64,000 nt of DNA from Theristus sp. LFF4_11 (GCA_030248135.1 JASANC010004626.1:100595-164594), one strand, 5' to 3'. Counted from the stretch's first letter, positions 44,201 to 55,544 are shown. The notes: a model not told the origin generated them from the sequence alone. Translations and numbers: made by a program.

Positions 44201-46106
44201 AGAACTACGGATAGAGCCTGACTTGCTTTCATTCATCTGCGCTTGCGTCATAACGTGACCGTTTGTGTCGCAGTGTGATCGGAGAAACTGCAAAACGTTT
44301 TTTTTTGTTACAGACGTGGTGCGTCGCAGGCAACTGTTTCAGTCTGCAGAAAGAGCACGAAATCGCGATCAAGTTCTTTGAGCGCGCCGTGCAGGCAAGT
44401 CGGACACGATTGAGTCCGGCTGATTTTCAAAGTTTTGCCGGTTTTTAGTTTGATGTTTTGACAGGCAATTCGATGTTGCTCACTTGATTGCTGTTGATTG
44501 CAGGTTGACCCGGAGTTTGCGTACGCCTACACGCTGCTTGGTCATGAATTTATGGCCGTCGAGGAATTAGACAAAGCGCAGCAGGCGTTTCACAATGCGC
44601 TGCGATTGAACAGACGACACTACAACGCTTGGTAAGTTGAAATACTGCACGATTCATTGGTGTTGTTGGTGGCAGTGCTCGTTTGAAAACGGTTTAGTCG
44701 TGCGATCGATCACGTTCGCCTTGATGACGCAGGTACGGTCTCGGTCTGTTGTTCTTCCGTGAGCAGCGTGCTCAGCGAGCGCTGTTGAACCTGCGCAAGG
44801 CGGTGGCGTGCAACGCACATCACAGTGTGCTCCAGTGTCATCTGGCCGTCGTCATGGCTGCGTGCGGACAGACGGACGATGCGATGCGACTGCTGGAGGA
44901 GGCGCTCGAACGCACACCAGACAATGTGCTGTGCAGGTGCGCTCTACAGGCGAACTCTATGACATGTCCAACTGGCTGATTGGTTGGTTGGTGGTCACGT
45001 GATGCGTGCGTGCATTGCTGTGCAAGACGACCGCCGCACTTCTCAGCAATTGATGCACAGAATGCGTGCATTAACCAATCAGCTAGTTGCATATGTTATT
45101 GAGCTGGACTGTATTTGTATACCATGTGCAGTCACCTGATTCGTTGGTGGCCACGTGCCACGATCAATGCGCGAGCTGCTGTCCAACGACTTTTTTTGCG
45201 AAAATAATAGTACGTGCACTTTTGTGGTGATTACTGCGTCGCTCGGTCACTATGCTAAGCCAAATGAATCAAGAGTTGCTTTTCGCGATTACGAAATCAA
45301 ACAGAACGTTTGTGATTGTTGTCAGATACCACCGCGCTCAACTGCTAGTCGCAGGCAACCAACTGAAGCTTGCGCTCGACGAATTGCACGAGCTGAAGCA
45401 GTTGGCGCCGAAAGAGCCGCTCATATATTTCCTCTGTGGCACTGTGAGTGTTTTTCTGGTTGTAGAATTCGTTTCTGATGGCTTGTGTGGATGTGTGGAA
45501 TGTGGATGATTTACGATCCCAATAATCAAAGCACTGAGTTAGAGTCTAACTCTGTTCCGTTGATTGGTTGGCAGCCGCCCAGAACATTTTCTTGGTCAGT
45601 CAATCAGCGTGCTGAGGTGAGAATTTGGAATTGGTGTTCACTGATTATTGTTTTCTACCCGTGCAGATTCACAAACGACTCGGCAATCCACATTTGGCGC
45701 TGATGAATCTGGCGTGGGCGACCGAGCTCGATCCACGCGGTGAACACAGCGGTGCGCTCGCGGTCAAGTCTGGGTGAGTGGCGACAAGGCTTGCTGGTGT
45801 TCAGTGACGCAAAGGTTTCGCGCAAATTTGGCGTCAGACGTGCTGCATTGGAGTGGAGCGATGTTGGTTTTTGTCGAAAGCGTGGCGGGCGCTGCTGCGC
45901 TGCAAGCCAGTTTTGTTGGTCTCAACATTCGATTGGCTGAGTTGGACGCGCTGATCGCTTCTCCAATCCAGCCAGTTTTTTCGCGCTGCAGTCCTCTGCT
46001 TCATTTCAGTTACGATAACGATTCGGCGGTGGCCTCGAACTTGGCGCCACTCGCGACCGACGAGAGCGCCGCTGCGCAGGACACGGATGTTTCGATCACC
46101 GACTGA
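38275..46106 (+). CDS. CDC27: CDC27/APC3 subunit of the anaphase-promoting complex, 19 exons, 823 aa
   Basis: CDC27 is a TPR scaffold of the APC/C ubiquitin ligase that receives the C-terminal IR tails of activators and APC10. Exons: 38275-38298, 38433-38508, 39185-39332, 39844-39981, 40346-40443, 40624-40774, 40896-40981, 41570-41679, 41822-42040, 42387-42486, 42626-42886, 43391-43563, 43771-43923, 44314-44394, 44504-44631, 44733-44936, 45326-45443, 45667-45773 and 46010-46106. They total 2,472 nt, giving 823 aa, against 824 in human. The N-terminal dimerisation/TPR block includes LEHHAYDDAAFAAECL and KFSEAEMIL. The disordered Ser/Thr/Asn-rich middle is encoded at 40,624-42,886. The C-terminal TPRs contain MEYYSTALWHLQ, AGNCFSLQKEHEIAIKFFER and FAYAYTLLGHEF. 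The donor after 44,394 is GC, not GT. The exon ending at 42,886 could end slightly later. Four intronic mobile elements are listed separately. Confidence 0.95.
39990..40127. mobile_element. MITE of the CACGTGATGC/TACAGTC family
   Basis: Inverse halves TTATCACCACGTGATGGATG and GTGGTCACCAACCAATCAGC surround GCCTGACTCCGCCTCC, and it ends ATAGTCTGTA. It lies in a CDC27 intron. Confidence 0.65.
41013..41466. mobile_element. MITE with TTACCGTATTACCTCTA ends
   Basis: The left end TTACCGTATTACCTCTATTA and right end TTATTAGAGGTAATACGGTA are inverse copies. Subterminal arrays AACCCCCCCCAAAA and CCCCATGGGG flank a core of about 230 bp. The host duplication is ambiguous (TTA or TA). It lies in a CDC27 intron and has no coding capacity. 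Confidence 0.8.
42082..42183. mobile_element. MITE half of the CACGTGATGC/TACAGTC family
   Basis: It starts TACAGTCTGTTTGTATATGA and continues AGCTGGTTGGTTGGTGAGGT, ACCATGTGATG and GGAGGCGGAGTCTGGCATG. The second half is degraded. It lies in a CDC27 intron. Confidence 0.6.
43174..43374 (+). mobile_element. tRNA-derived SINE with (CAA)n tail, plus orientation
   Basis: GTCACCCTCGTGGCCTGGTG carries the A box, and GGGGATCGAGCCCC the B box. The body ends TAAAAATCACAACAACAACA. It is nearly identical to the minus-strand copy at 5420-5614, so the family was recently mobile. It inserted just before the CDC27 exon at 43,391: the final (CAA)n and the following GTCCACACAG form the 3' end of that intron. 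Confidence 0.87.
44945..45113. mobile_element. MITE of the CACGTGATGC/TACAGTC family
   Basis: It runs from TACAGGCGAACTC to GTTATTGAGCTGGACTGTA, with inner inverse blocks ACTGGCTGATTGGTTGG and TTAACCAATCAGCTAGTTGC. A further partial copy (GCAGTCACCTGATTCGTTGG) follows at 45,126-45,165. The right end is the same as that of the 822-bp foldback at 3692. It lies in a CDC27 intron. Confidence 0.7.
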
Positions 46107-46778
46107 GAAGAACAGATTCATGCACTGTGTGGTGTGTATTTAGGGCTCTCTGATACCTGCATCGGATTTCAATTGATTTTAGCGATTTCGTTTTGCGGCA
46201 GCAACGTCCGATTAGTCAGTCCCGTTTGTATCTGTGTCTGTGTGTATCTGTGTAGTGTCACCGTTCTTTCATGTGCGTCTGATATGTTTTGTTTTGCTGT
46301 ATTTCAGGTTTTGTTTGCTCGGTACTGTTGTCTCATCAGCTGGTTTATTTATGAAATATTTATTACGCCCGATTTTGTGCCCTTTGAGAAATTAAAACTT
46401 GGACTCAATAGAAGATTCGTTGGATTTAGTCTCATTTTTAATTATCTTTTTTTCTCATCACGTTACAACGAAAGAAACATCAACGGAGTTCAATTTGAAA
46501 ACACCGTTCAGAAAATCACACGAACTGAATTTTTAAATGTGACGTAAAACCACACAGTTCAAAATGCTGAAATGGAAAAAAACAATCTCATTCAAAAAGG
46601 ACCTGATAAAAATTGTCATTAAATAAAAGTTGTCATAACCTGAAGAAGCGAATCAAGAAAAATCGTGAAAAAAACTGACTAGAACGCAAGGCCCATCAAG
46701 AACAATGGTCGACTTCTGAAAGGAAGCTATATCAGGTGTGCAAGGTGAATGCTGCAGCTGGGTGCAAATGTGCAATCA
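46107..46778. other. Region after CDC27
   Basis: It should include the CDC27 3' UTR; an AATAAA word occurs at about 46,621. No gene was recognised up to the MITE duplication at 46,779. Confidence 0.4.
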
Positions 46779-46786
46779 ATCCTACG

Positions 46787-47540
46787 TAGAGATGTAAGGG
46801 TCAAAAAATTTTTTTTTTTAATTTTTTTTTTAAAAAAAAGTAAAAAAAATGAGCATTTTTTTTATTTTTTTTATTAAAAATTTTTGAAATTTTTTTTTAA
46901 TGTGCCCTGAAAATGCCGTTTTTGGCATAATTTTTCGAAAGTTCAACAAAAATTTTCTTTGACTTTACCTTGTCACTCAGTCTTCAACGCTGCAGGTGGT
47001 ATTCTGGATTGATTTATCGACTGTTTTCAGCCTTGGTGAGTGATGATCGACTCGCGCATTGAAGTACTTGAGCGTCGCAAAGGCTAGTTCAACAAATTCC
47101 GATGTCGCTAAGGTGAGATAGAAGCAGAGAACTCACATTTACGCATCGTTTTTCAGGATCTCGAAAGGTGGAAATTGCACTGTCTGCCACTGCAAGCGTA
47201 ACTTCGTTGGTTGCTCGTTGCTGTTTCGCCTCGTGTCGTCAGCATGATCACACCGGTTTGTTGTGGAACTTGTTTCCATGTTATTTGAGGTGAATTGAGA
47301 GGCAAAACACGAGACGTGATGTCGTCGGTGGGAAAATGGGGTCGCCGAAACCAAGTCTGAAATTTTCACCCTCCTCCCATATGAGTGGGGGTCATCATGT
47401 GGTAAGTCGGTGGCTCCTCAGATGGTGATATTCGGACTCCCTGAAAAATTCTGAACAACTTTCATTTAAAAAAAAAAATAAAATTTTTTTTTTTTTTTAA
47501 AAGAAAAAAATAGAAATTTTTTTTTTTCTTGACATCTCTA
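46787..47540. mobile_element. TAGAGATGT hAT-like MITE, intact copy, 754 bp
   Basis: It begins TAGAGATGTAAGGGTC and ends GACATCTCTA, with the perfect 8-bp duplication ATCCTACG at 46,779-46,786 and 47,541-47,548. Poly-A/T arms of about 70 bp lie inside each end. The core matches 55,545-56,138 almost exactly and the outer element at 11,195 more distantly. It preserves the uninterrupted sequence of the site at which the LTR element inserted at 56,139. Confidence 0.92.
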
Positions 47541-47548
47541 ATCCTACG

Positions 47549-48003
47549 TAAGTAAATACAAGATGAGACATAAAAACAAGTTCACCTACTTTTAGCGCTT
47601 AGGTAAGCTACTATTAGAACACCGCGTTGCTTAAGTAGCCGGAGCGCAGTATCTGCATTCGCATGATGTGTTGCAGTTTTTTTTAATTTTGTCATTAACG
47701 TGTTTCGACTGTTTCGTCGCGTAGAGCGGTTTTTTTGTTTCAAAGTTCGTGAAAGAATAGTTTTTGACCGAAAGACATGAAACGTCATGCAGAAACCGTT
47801 AATGTTATGTTCATCACAGAGATGATGATTTCTTGCGTTCTAGATTTTAATACTGTTAAAGACACCGGTATACCCCTTCATGCTTCTCTTCCGTTAACAC
47901 GACTTTCACTTCTTCTACTTACCGAGCGGCTGATTGATTTTGATAATTTTGGTTGTTGGAGCGTTCACTTTACACCCGATACCGAGCCAGATTTTTGTGA
48001 ATC
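47549..48003 (+). promoter_or_regulatory. Upstream region of the thrombospondin-repeat gene
   Basis: 455 bp lie between the MITE duplication and the ATG. I see no repeat and no clear TATA box. Confidence 0.3.
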
Positions 48004-51000
48004 ATGTTTCGATGGTGTGTTATTCTTTTGGTGATTCTGGACACGATTGCCAGCCCGGCCAATGCAGGTACATATGTATATCCATTCTCTTGCACTTCAC
48101 GGTTTACGCTTCAAAAGTTGGAATCATTGAAAAATGAATGATATTGTGTTGATTGAAAGAACATGGTTTCAACAAATGAATCTTGCACCGACTGAAAAAC
48201 ACAATGGCAACAACATGGTCAATGTTTCAAAAGCTGCTGTGTTTCTTCGTTGCCATGGATTAAAAGAACCCGAATCGTTTGTATAGTTGTCTTTTGCATT
48301 TACAACTCATCTTCAATGTTTTTCAATCAGTGATGAAACAATGGACGACCTGGAGTCCGTGGACTCCGTGCACGCGTCCGTGCGGCGGCGGCCAGCGGTC
48401 GCGCATGCGCACGTGCGGCGGCACGCGGGGCGTTTGCCTCGGCGCCGGCCGCGACGTGCACACGTGCAACATCGATCGCTGTGTCGGTGTGTGCTCGCTG
48501 ACAGTGCAAACACGTTCTAGTTTTGTAATGCATTTTGTGACACAGTGTAACATTGTCATTCCGGTTTGTTCGCATGTTGATTGGCTGCATCGAGCTATAC
48601 TGAGACCAGTCAGTGAGTCACAGCAGCAGCTGACTGCCAATAATTTGCACGTTCGACTGCATTTTGCTGTCGTGGTTCGATAGTTGAATCTGTCAGCACC
48701 GGATAAATCGATTCAATCACCGCAAAGTATACAACGGTTCATCTTCTACTTTCTCAATTCAATAGTTTCTTGCACGCGATTTTCATATCATACGCAAGTA
48801 GCTTATGGTGCTTAGCTTATCCGCCTCCATATATAGTGCATGCGTCACGTGGTCACCAACCAATCAGCTGATTTTTTACGATACACGATAGAAATAAAAT
48901 GTAAATGTAAAACTAGTTCCCCACCACGTCCGTAAACGCACTGAGTAGCAGAACCTAAAAATTTCATAATGGACTGCATTGACACTGTTGTTTGGTTTTT
49001 TTTTACGCAGGCCACTGGGCGGTTTGGAGTGCGTGGACGGCGTGTTCGCGGACGTGCGGCTTCGGCCAACGAATCCGACGTCGTACGTGCCTCGGCGGGT
49101 ATCCGTGCGAGCCGCCAACGGCCACCGTCGACTCGGAGGTGTGCAATTTGCGATCGTCATGTCTGCCGACCTGGGGCGAATGGAGTGAGTGCTCACTGGC
49201 TGCTTGGTGGATTCGTGGATTCACTGAATTCGGTTGTCCAGTCAGCAAACTCATGGGAGACACACGTTGAAAATCGAGAGCTTTGAAAATCGGACGACCG
49301 ATTGCTTGAAAGCAATTACAAATTGCAAATTATTGGCCGTTACAAAGCCCGCCGCTTGGGAGCATGAGCTTGTTTTTGTGTGGACAACGACGCAGCCTCC
49401 TACACAGCGTCCACACTCGGTCGGCCAACTTGCGTCACTGCCTTTCCCACCTATTCTGGGCTATGAACAGCAACATGGTTGTGTTTTTTTGTGAAAATAT
49501 TCTGCAAATTTTCTGCATGGAATTCTTTCCTTCCTACCAGCTCCTTGGACTCCTTGTACGCGATCGTGCGACGGCGGCAGTCAGCGCCGCACTCGTCCTT
49601 GTCTCGGCCCGGGCGCGTGCACGCCCGTCACCGACCACGCGGACGAGCGAGCATGCAATCAGCAAGTTGGTTTGGTGCCTTTTGGTGTTTTTCGACCTAA
49701 TGAACGTTGTGGAATTTATAATTTGATTTGACAAACCTTGAAATCCGCAACCGCAGGCGTGTCAGTCGACTTGGAACAATTGGGCAGCCTGGTCGGTCTG
49801 TTCGGCCACTTGCGGTCCCGGCCGTCGACAGCGCGTGCGAAATTGCCCTGGTAACGTTGTTTGGGATTATTCGTTTTTGGAGGATTGGAGTTTCAATCTC
49901 TGCTGGTGGTAGGTCTCACTCTCACTGCTTGTGTTACCAAACACGCATTTTGCGCAAACAGCTGATGGTGTATGTGCACGTGAATGTGGTTTGTTTGTTG
50001 TTATTGCTATCATTATTGCTCAGATTTTTCAATATTGATTTGCACATCAGTTGTTTTGTTGAGTTCGCCCTTCTCAATTCAGGCACTGGCTGTGTCGGCT
50101 CAACGAGCGACTCAGAGCCATGCGAGACGCGCGAGTGTGCGAGCACCGCGCGCCCATTGGCCGCGTGGTCGCCGTGGTCGCCGTGGACGGACTGTAGTGT
50201 GACGTGTGGCGCTGGCGTCCGGACACGCGACAGACAGTGCTCAGGTGCTGCTGTTGCGTGTCGCTGGATTTTCAGCTTCTTATTTTGACGTCTAAATGTG
50301 ACTGAGACTTAATGGCTCAGGTCTAAAAAATACCAAAACGACATACGACTCGAGCATTAGCAAAAAATGCATGTATACATCCAACCGCACGTGTGTGTAA
50401 CGGCTCGTGTACTATTCCGGCCCGCGAAATTCCGGCCCGTAGAATTCCGGCCCGCTCATTCCGGCCCGAAGAATTCCGGCCCGAAGAATTCCGGCCCGGA
50501 GAATTCCGGCCCGGAGAATTTTCGCCAGCAAGAACAATATTAAACCACACGAAGTGATTTTTGGTAAATAAATTCTTAAGTGATTTTTTATTTTTGTTTA
50601 GAACTTGCTTGCAGTGCCTTGTTGTAGGTTCCTAATCCTAAGCCAAGCCTTTTTGATAAGGTAAAAAGGTCACAAATCCTGTTCATGATAAAAAAATTAA
50701 AAAATTTATTTGTAGTTTCTTTTTTCCAAAAGGTTTCACTTTCCAAAAAAGCAAACAGGACGAACATCATTGAAAATACACTGTAACATGTGAACATCGA
50801 TATTTTTATTTTATTATTTTATTATTAAAATCACTTCGTGCGGTTTAATATTGTTCGTGCTGGCGAAAATTCTCCGGGCCGGAATTCTCCGGGCCGGAAT
50901 TCTTCGGGCCGGAATTCTTCGGGCCGGAATGAGCGGGCCGGAATTCTTCAGGCCGGAATTAGCGGGCCGGAATTGTACCCCCCCGTGTGTAACCAACAAA

Positions 51001-51852
51001 TCAGCTAGTTGTATTAATTATCCAGATGGACTGAAAACATAATAAGACATTGGGATTTCGATTGCAACCACTTATCGACACACCAAGCTTCCACACCAGT
51101 AGTAGCTCATCAGCGGAATACTGTTTTGTGCAGGTGTTGGCGTCTGTTCCGGCGGCACTACGGCTGGCTCCGAACGCCAAGATTGTCAACGACCAGTGTG
51201 CAGAGGGGACGACGTTTCCAACAATGTGCTGGCAGCGGCTGGCACAGGACCAGCGGGTGTCGGCGACATTGAGGGCATCTACAACCAGGCGACCTCGTTC
51301 TTCACGAATCTCCTGTCCAATCCATTCGCGGCGTTCAATCAGATCATGGGCAGCATGGGCGGTTGGGCGGGATCTTTGTTTTTGAAGATTGTTTTTTCGG
51401 AACACAAGAATGTTGAACACACCAAAGCACTCTCTACACAGGAATGAACGGTCTCGGCAGCATGCCAATGAACCCATTGGTGTCAACGATGCTGTCCAGC
51501 TTCATGGGCTCAAAGAACGGCCGCGATTTCGAGCCACCGCCCCTCGGCATCGCGCAGTTGGCGATGAACATACAGGTTTCTTTGTTTCTCACGCCATTCT
51601 GCAGTTGTCTCATTCAATGTTGCAGTTTCTGATGTTGTTTCCTGTTATTATTCTACTTGTTCATCCGTGCTATTCCAGGGTGCCGAACGAATCCTGCCAC
51701 GAGAACTGCGCTCACGCTTGGAGGGGCTGCCGTTGCACCTGCAGCGAACGCTCATTCGCGAGGCGATACAGCGCGCCTACGCAAACCAGGGACTCGCGCC
51801 GGAGTTGCCCGTCTCCCCACTGCTCACCAACGCCTTCCAGCAAAACAACTGA
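48004..51852 (+). CDS. Secreted protein with five thrombospondin type 1 repeats, 434 aa
   Basis: TSP1 repeats are extracellular 50-60-residue domains that bind glycosaminoglycans and matrix proteins. Exons: 48004-48067, 48331-48480, 49011-49184, 49541-49665, 49757-49850, 50083-50244, 51134-51361, 51442-51575 and 51679-51852, together 1,305 nt. Exon 1 encodes a signal peptide (RWCVILLVILDTIA, then ASPANA as a cleavage region). The repeats begin WTTWSPWTPCTRPCGGG, WAVWSAWTACSRTCGFG, WTPWTPCTRSCDGG, WAAWSVCSATCGPG and WSPWSPWTDCSVTCGAG, all with the WxxWxxC-C pattern and basic RxR strands. The C-terminal 175 residues have no Cys-rich repeat: Gly/Ala/Met-rich (FNQIMGSMGG), then an amphipathic helical end (LRSRLEGLPLHLQRTLIREA). 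No membrane segment or protease domain is present, so it is not a full ADAMTS. The exact orthologue is not recognised. Confidence 0.88.
48790..48890. mobile_element. MITE remnant of the CACGTGATGC/TACAGTC family
   Basis: GTGCATGCGTCACGTGGTCA, ACCAACCAATCAGCTGAT and CCGCCTCC mark a degraded copy in an intron of the thrombospondin-repeat gene. The ends are not clear. Confidence 0.5.
50402..50985. mobile_element. Foldback element with tandem GAATTCCGGCCCG arms
   Basis: The arms contain about six copies of AATTCCGGCCCG at the left (50,415-50,520) and its inverse CGGGCCGGAATT at the right (50,870-50,970). The sequence TCGCCAGCAAGAACAATATT lies inside the left array and its inverse inside the right. 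The direct duplication GTGTGTAAC (8-9 bp) lies at 50,393-50,401 and 50,985-50,993. It lies in an intron of the thrombospondin-repeat gene, inside an older MITE remnant (ACCAACAAATCAGCTAGTTG at 50,992). Related but degenerate phrases occur at 16,215-16,300. Confidence 0.85.
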
Positions 51853-52783
51853 TTTGCTTTCTATATTTTCTTCATTTCAAAAGTGTTTTTCGAAAGTGTT
51901 TTTCTTTCGCGAAGTTTGATGATGCTGATTGTTTTTGGACCTGTTTTGAATGTTACTTTTGTGCACTTTTATTTTTTTTCAAAGTTAGCTCAAACACTGA
52001 CTATTCCTCCTTTTTGCATGACCGCTTGACATGGCTGTGATTTTCGATGGACTTTTTTATTTTCAAGTTTTGTTTTTATCACGCAAGGCTCAAAGCAGCA
52101 CAGTTTTTTTTTAATTAGTGCAATTTTCAAGATTGTGATTGTCAATATCATTTTTTACGTGCAACTTCTTTGAATGTCAAGGGCTTTGATTATTTTATTG
52201 TTTATTTTTAGTCAGGTGAATAAAGGTTCAATTTGCGACCAAATTAGCTTTTTTAGTTTGTCTGCTTCAGTTATTGTTATTTACTGTTTGATGCCGAGTT
52301 GTTGCAGTGAAAATTTTCGAAATTTTGCGATTTGTTCAACAAATGGTTATTGTCGTATGGTTATAGTCGTTGCCAACGATCCACAGCATACTTTTATTGC
52401 TTGCTTTCATTGATGCATTCACCAATTTCATCAATAATCTTGTATTTCTTCAGTTTTTTTGTGACGTTTTTTGTTTGCAATGGAAGTTTTGTGATTGTGT
52501 CGACGTGAACTGGCCGTGAGGCTTACAAATAATTTTGATGTCTAACTTGATAAAAATGCGACCAAATATAAAAAAATCCTTGTCTCCGTTTGGCGAGTGA
52601 TGCAATAATGTTTCATCAGTATAACGGCTCACGCTCACCACACGCACGCACGCACGGTGCATTGTGTATTTCTTGCGCAATTGTGTTTCATTTTCATCGT
52701 TGTTACACTCAGTTTCCATTCAGTTTACATTCCAATTTCAGCTATTGTTGCGATCTCAACTGACAAGTAAAACTCCAGTGACA
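51853..52783. other. Intergenic region between thrombospondin-repeat gene and MBF1
   Basis: T-rich sequence with a (CACG)n-like stretch near 52,640. No exon was recognised. It holds the 3' UTR of one gene and the promoter of the next. Confidence 0.4.
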
Positions 52784-53611
52784 ATGTCGAAAATGGGCGC
52801 CCCATCATCCGACAGTGACTGGGACTCGGTGACGGTGCTGCGCAAGAAGGGACCGGCGCAGAAGACGCTGCGCACGCAGGCGGTCAGTTCGTGTTGTTGT
52901 CTTGCGGCTGGCGAATATTCTGATGTCACCTAGGATTTTTTTTCATTCAAATTAGTGCAGTTCGCGAGCTCCGGGAAAACGGCATACGAGGCGTGACGTG
53001 CCGTGCCGTGCTGTGTATACGCACACGTCTGGTATGAACGGGCCTTCAGGGTGAGCGGGGCTGCATGTGAGCGATGCATTTTTGCTGACTGCAGGATCTG
53101 AACGCAGCGCAGCGTGCGGGCGCGCAAATCGAGGCGAATCGCAAGATGGACGCCGGCCACAACAAGCAGCACGTGATGACGAAATCGGCTGCGAAACTCG
53201 ATGCCGAGACGGAGGAGCTGCACCACGGCAACGTTGGACTGGACGTGGGCAGGCTGATACAGCAGGCGAGACAGGCGCACGAGTGGACGCAGAAGGAGCT
53301 CGCCACGGTCGCGCGCTTTCGTTTTTTTTCTTCATTCATTAATTATTCGCGCATCGGTTCCGGAAACCAGAAGGTGCCAAACTCCGGTGCACAAAAACAT
53401 TTCACCAGTCACGAAGAATGAATCACGCTGGACATTGCGTTTTTTTTTCAATTTTCAGAAAATCAATGAGAAACAACAGGTGGTGAACGAGTACGAATCA
53501 GGCAAGGCGATCCCGAACCAACAAGTGCTCAGCAAACTCGAACGCACACTCGGCGTGCGGCTCAGGGGCAAAGAGAAGGGACAGCCGTTGCCGCAGAAGG
53601 GCAAGAAGTGA
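52784..53611 (+). CDS. EDF1: Multiprotein bridging factor 1 (EDF1), 154 aa
   Basis: MBF1 is a small conserved co-activator that bridges TBP and bZIP/nuclear-receptor factors and also senses collided ribosomes. Exons 52784-52882, 53095-53307 and 53459-53611 sum to 465 nt; human EDF1 has 148 aa. The N-terminal MBF1 domain contains [14 protein letters not shown] and the lysine-rich segment around [20 protein letters not shown]. The C-terminal Cro-type helix-turn-helix spans [20 protein letters not shown] to [20 protein letters not shown] and ends [11 protein letters not shown] plus a basic tail. The ATG has a good context (GTGACAATGTC). All phases are zero. Confidence 0.95.
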
Positions 53612-54219
53612 TATTAAATTGTAAAAAGTGAGTTGCAGTGGCAGACTGATCCGTCACGATGAACTGTGGAAATCGCCGCTTCGAATCGACTGAGAGCTGC
53701 CAGGTTAACGGATCGGTCTGTATTTTCGATTCTGTTGTTTCAGACGTGACAAATCATAGATCGCCTGTATCAAAAGTAGCTAATTCCGCAACAGCCATGC
53801 CAGATTGTTTCATTCGTTGCGTTAACTAACACCCTGTTCATATATTTCTGTTATCAAATATCACAAATGTTTTTTTTGCGGTTGTTATTATGCCCGTTAC
53901 TGTTGTGATTATGAAACTAAGATATTTCGGACAAAAAAAGGAACGAATGCCAATCGAAAAACAATAAAAGATGGAAAGTGAAAAAGAATAATATCAAGTT
54001 ATGCAAGATATCATAAAATACACATGAATAGTTGTTATGTCAACAAAACGGGTAAATGCCCAACTATGTACATGTAACAACGAATGAAAAGTTTGGTTTG
54101 GTTGCAGTCTACAGTGGCACTCAAGAAAATCAGATCACTCAAAAAACACTCGAAAAACCTTGAGCACTGCAATGCACGAATCGTAGTGTTTGAACGTGCA
54201 GTTTAGGCGATGCCGACGT
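53612..54219. other. Region between convergent genes
   Basis: This is the 3' flank of MBF1 and of the minus-strand gene. No gene or repeat was recognised; a possible polyadenylation word AATAAA occurs at about 53,964. Confidence 0.4.
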
Positions 54220-55525
54220 TCACAAGTCGTCATCGGTGATGTGATCACAGAGGGTGGCGTTCACGGTCGTTGAGTTGGACGCAGTTTGGCGTACTTTCTT
54301 CAGCACATCCGAAATCGATTCATAGGCGCTCACTGATGCCGGCGGTGGATGGTCGGCTGATGACGTGCGTGCGCTTGATGTGAGCGCAGATGATGGTTGC
54401 TGAAAAGGGTTGATTGGAGACTACTTCCTGCAATCGGACGAGCTCGTTCCAGGTGGATGACGCACTTGACTCGCATCTGTCGATCAGTGTCAGAGATCGC
54501 AGGCGTTTTGTGTGCCTCTCGCATAATCCCAACACATCCAGCCAGCCGACCTCAAGACCGAATAAATAAGGCAGCTCATCAAGGCGGGATCAGTCGCAGA
54601 CTAGGAGTTGTATTTTTCAAAAATGCCAACATACTTCCTAATCATGGGTGCAAGGGAGAAAGAACGAACAGAATAGCACGAAGAATCCATCCGTTTAGCA
54701 AACCCGTAATAGTTGACACACAATTGGGTTTCTGAACGGTTGTTTTTCTTTCATTCAAATTTCGCGCGCTGCTTGCAGCCTGAAAAAAGCTGCCATGTTT
54801 TACTCGGCCATTCAATACAACCAATCAGCTGGCTGCACACAAATGATGAACCGCAACGTACCCTCGTGTCGGCATTGTTGACGTGCTCGACTTGCTCGTG
54901 GCGACTGCTGGACGGGTCACCGCCGTCATTCGTGTGTGCTGCTAATGGTGTGTGCATGATGCCCGTGCGGTCGCCCATGATCTCGGCGCCCATCGACTGC
55001 AGACACTGCGACAACACCGCCGCCTGCTCCGTCTGCAGCGTCACCCACTCGAAGTGGTCGCGAGCCATCAGATACTCGAACTCGAAGCGCATCGCTTGCT
55101 CCAGGGCGCCCGTGGCGTCGCTCTGCGCGTTCTCATGGACAGGTTGGAATCATGTTTGGGAGTGGTTGCAAAAAACATTCCGTTTCCGGTATCATCAGTC
55201 AACATGCATCATACTGCCACAGACCGCCGCTACAACCAGCAGTTTTTTATGGCTACAGGGCACCGGCGTCCGAGCGAGCCTCGCTCTTGACGGTGAATGA
55301 AAAACGTCGCACACGTGCAGCCTGGCATGGCTGCCCCAGATTGGTGCAATGACCACAAATTGGTGCAACACCTTTGCGCGGTGTCGGCAATGAACAACAA
55401 CAGCCAGCCAGCTTTTAATAGCACACAAACAAAAACAACGTGAACATTGGAAAAACCACCTCAGCAGACACGATTCGCCACACCCGGATGCGCGTCGCTC
55501 GAAAGGCGCTCTGCGCTAATTCACC
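54220..55525 (-). CDS. Unrecognised helical protein, 5' end missing
   Basis: Four minus-strand exons join in phase zero: 55525-55460, 55131-54862, 54550-54425 and 54399-54220 (stop at 54,220-54,222). They give 213 residues. The first two contain a probable long helix (LAQSAFRATRIRVWRI, then TGALEQAMRFEFEYLMARDH and FEWVTLQTEQAAVLSQCLQS). The third has CERHTKRLRSLTLIDRCESS. The last is Ser/Pro-rich and ends YESISDVLKKVRQTA plus an acidic terminus. I do not recognise the family. The acceptor before 55,131 (CCATGAG) is weak. No start codon was found: upstream lies the MITE at 55,545 and then the LTR element, so the 5' exons are either beyond 64,000 or cut off by the insertions. Confidence 0.5.
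54705..54830. repeat. Inverted copy of the dispersed repeat at 6,830
   Basis: On the minus strand it carries GGCCGAGTAAAACATGGCAG and GCGCGCGAAATTTGAATGAA, matching 6,845-6,915. It lies in an intron of the minus-strand gene. Confidence 0.65.
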
Positions 55526-55544
55526 CTGAAAGAACGATCTGACA

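Noticed and set aside
47139..47369. 76-aa minus-strand protein repeated at 55,896-56,174
   Set aside because: Both lie in the core of the TAGAGATGT MITE. Identity reflects the young age of the element. There is no codon bias and no homologue that I recognise.
50410..50530. CRISPR-like array
   Set aside because: The short tandem units have no unique spacers and recur inverted at the other end of the same element, and the host is a eukaryote.
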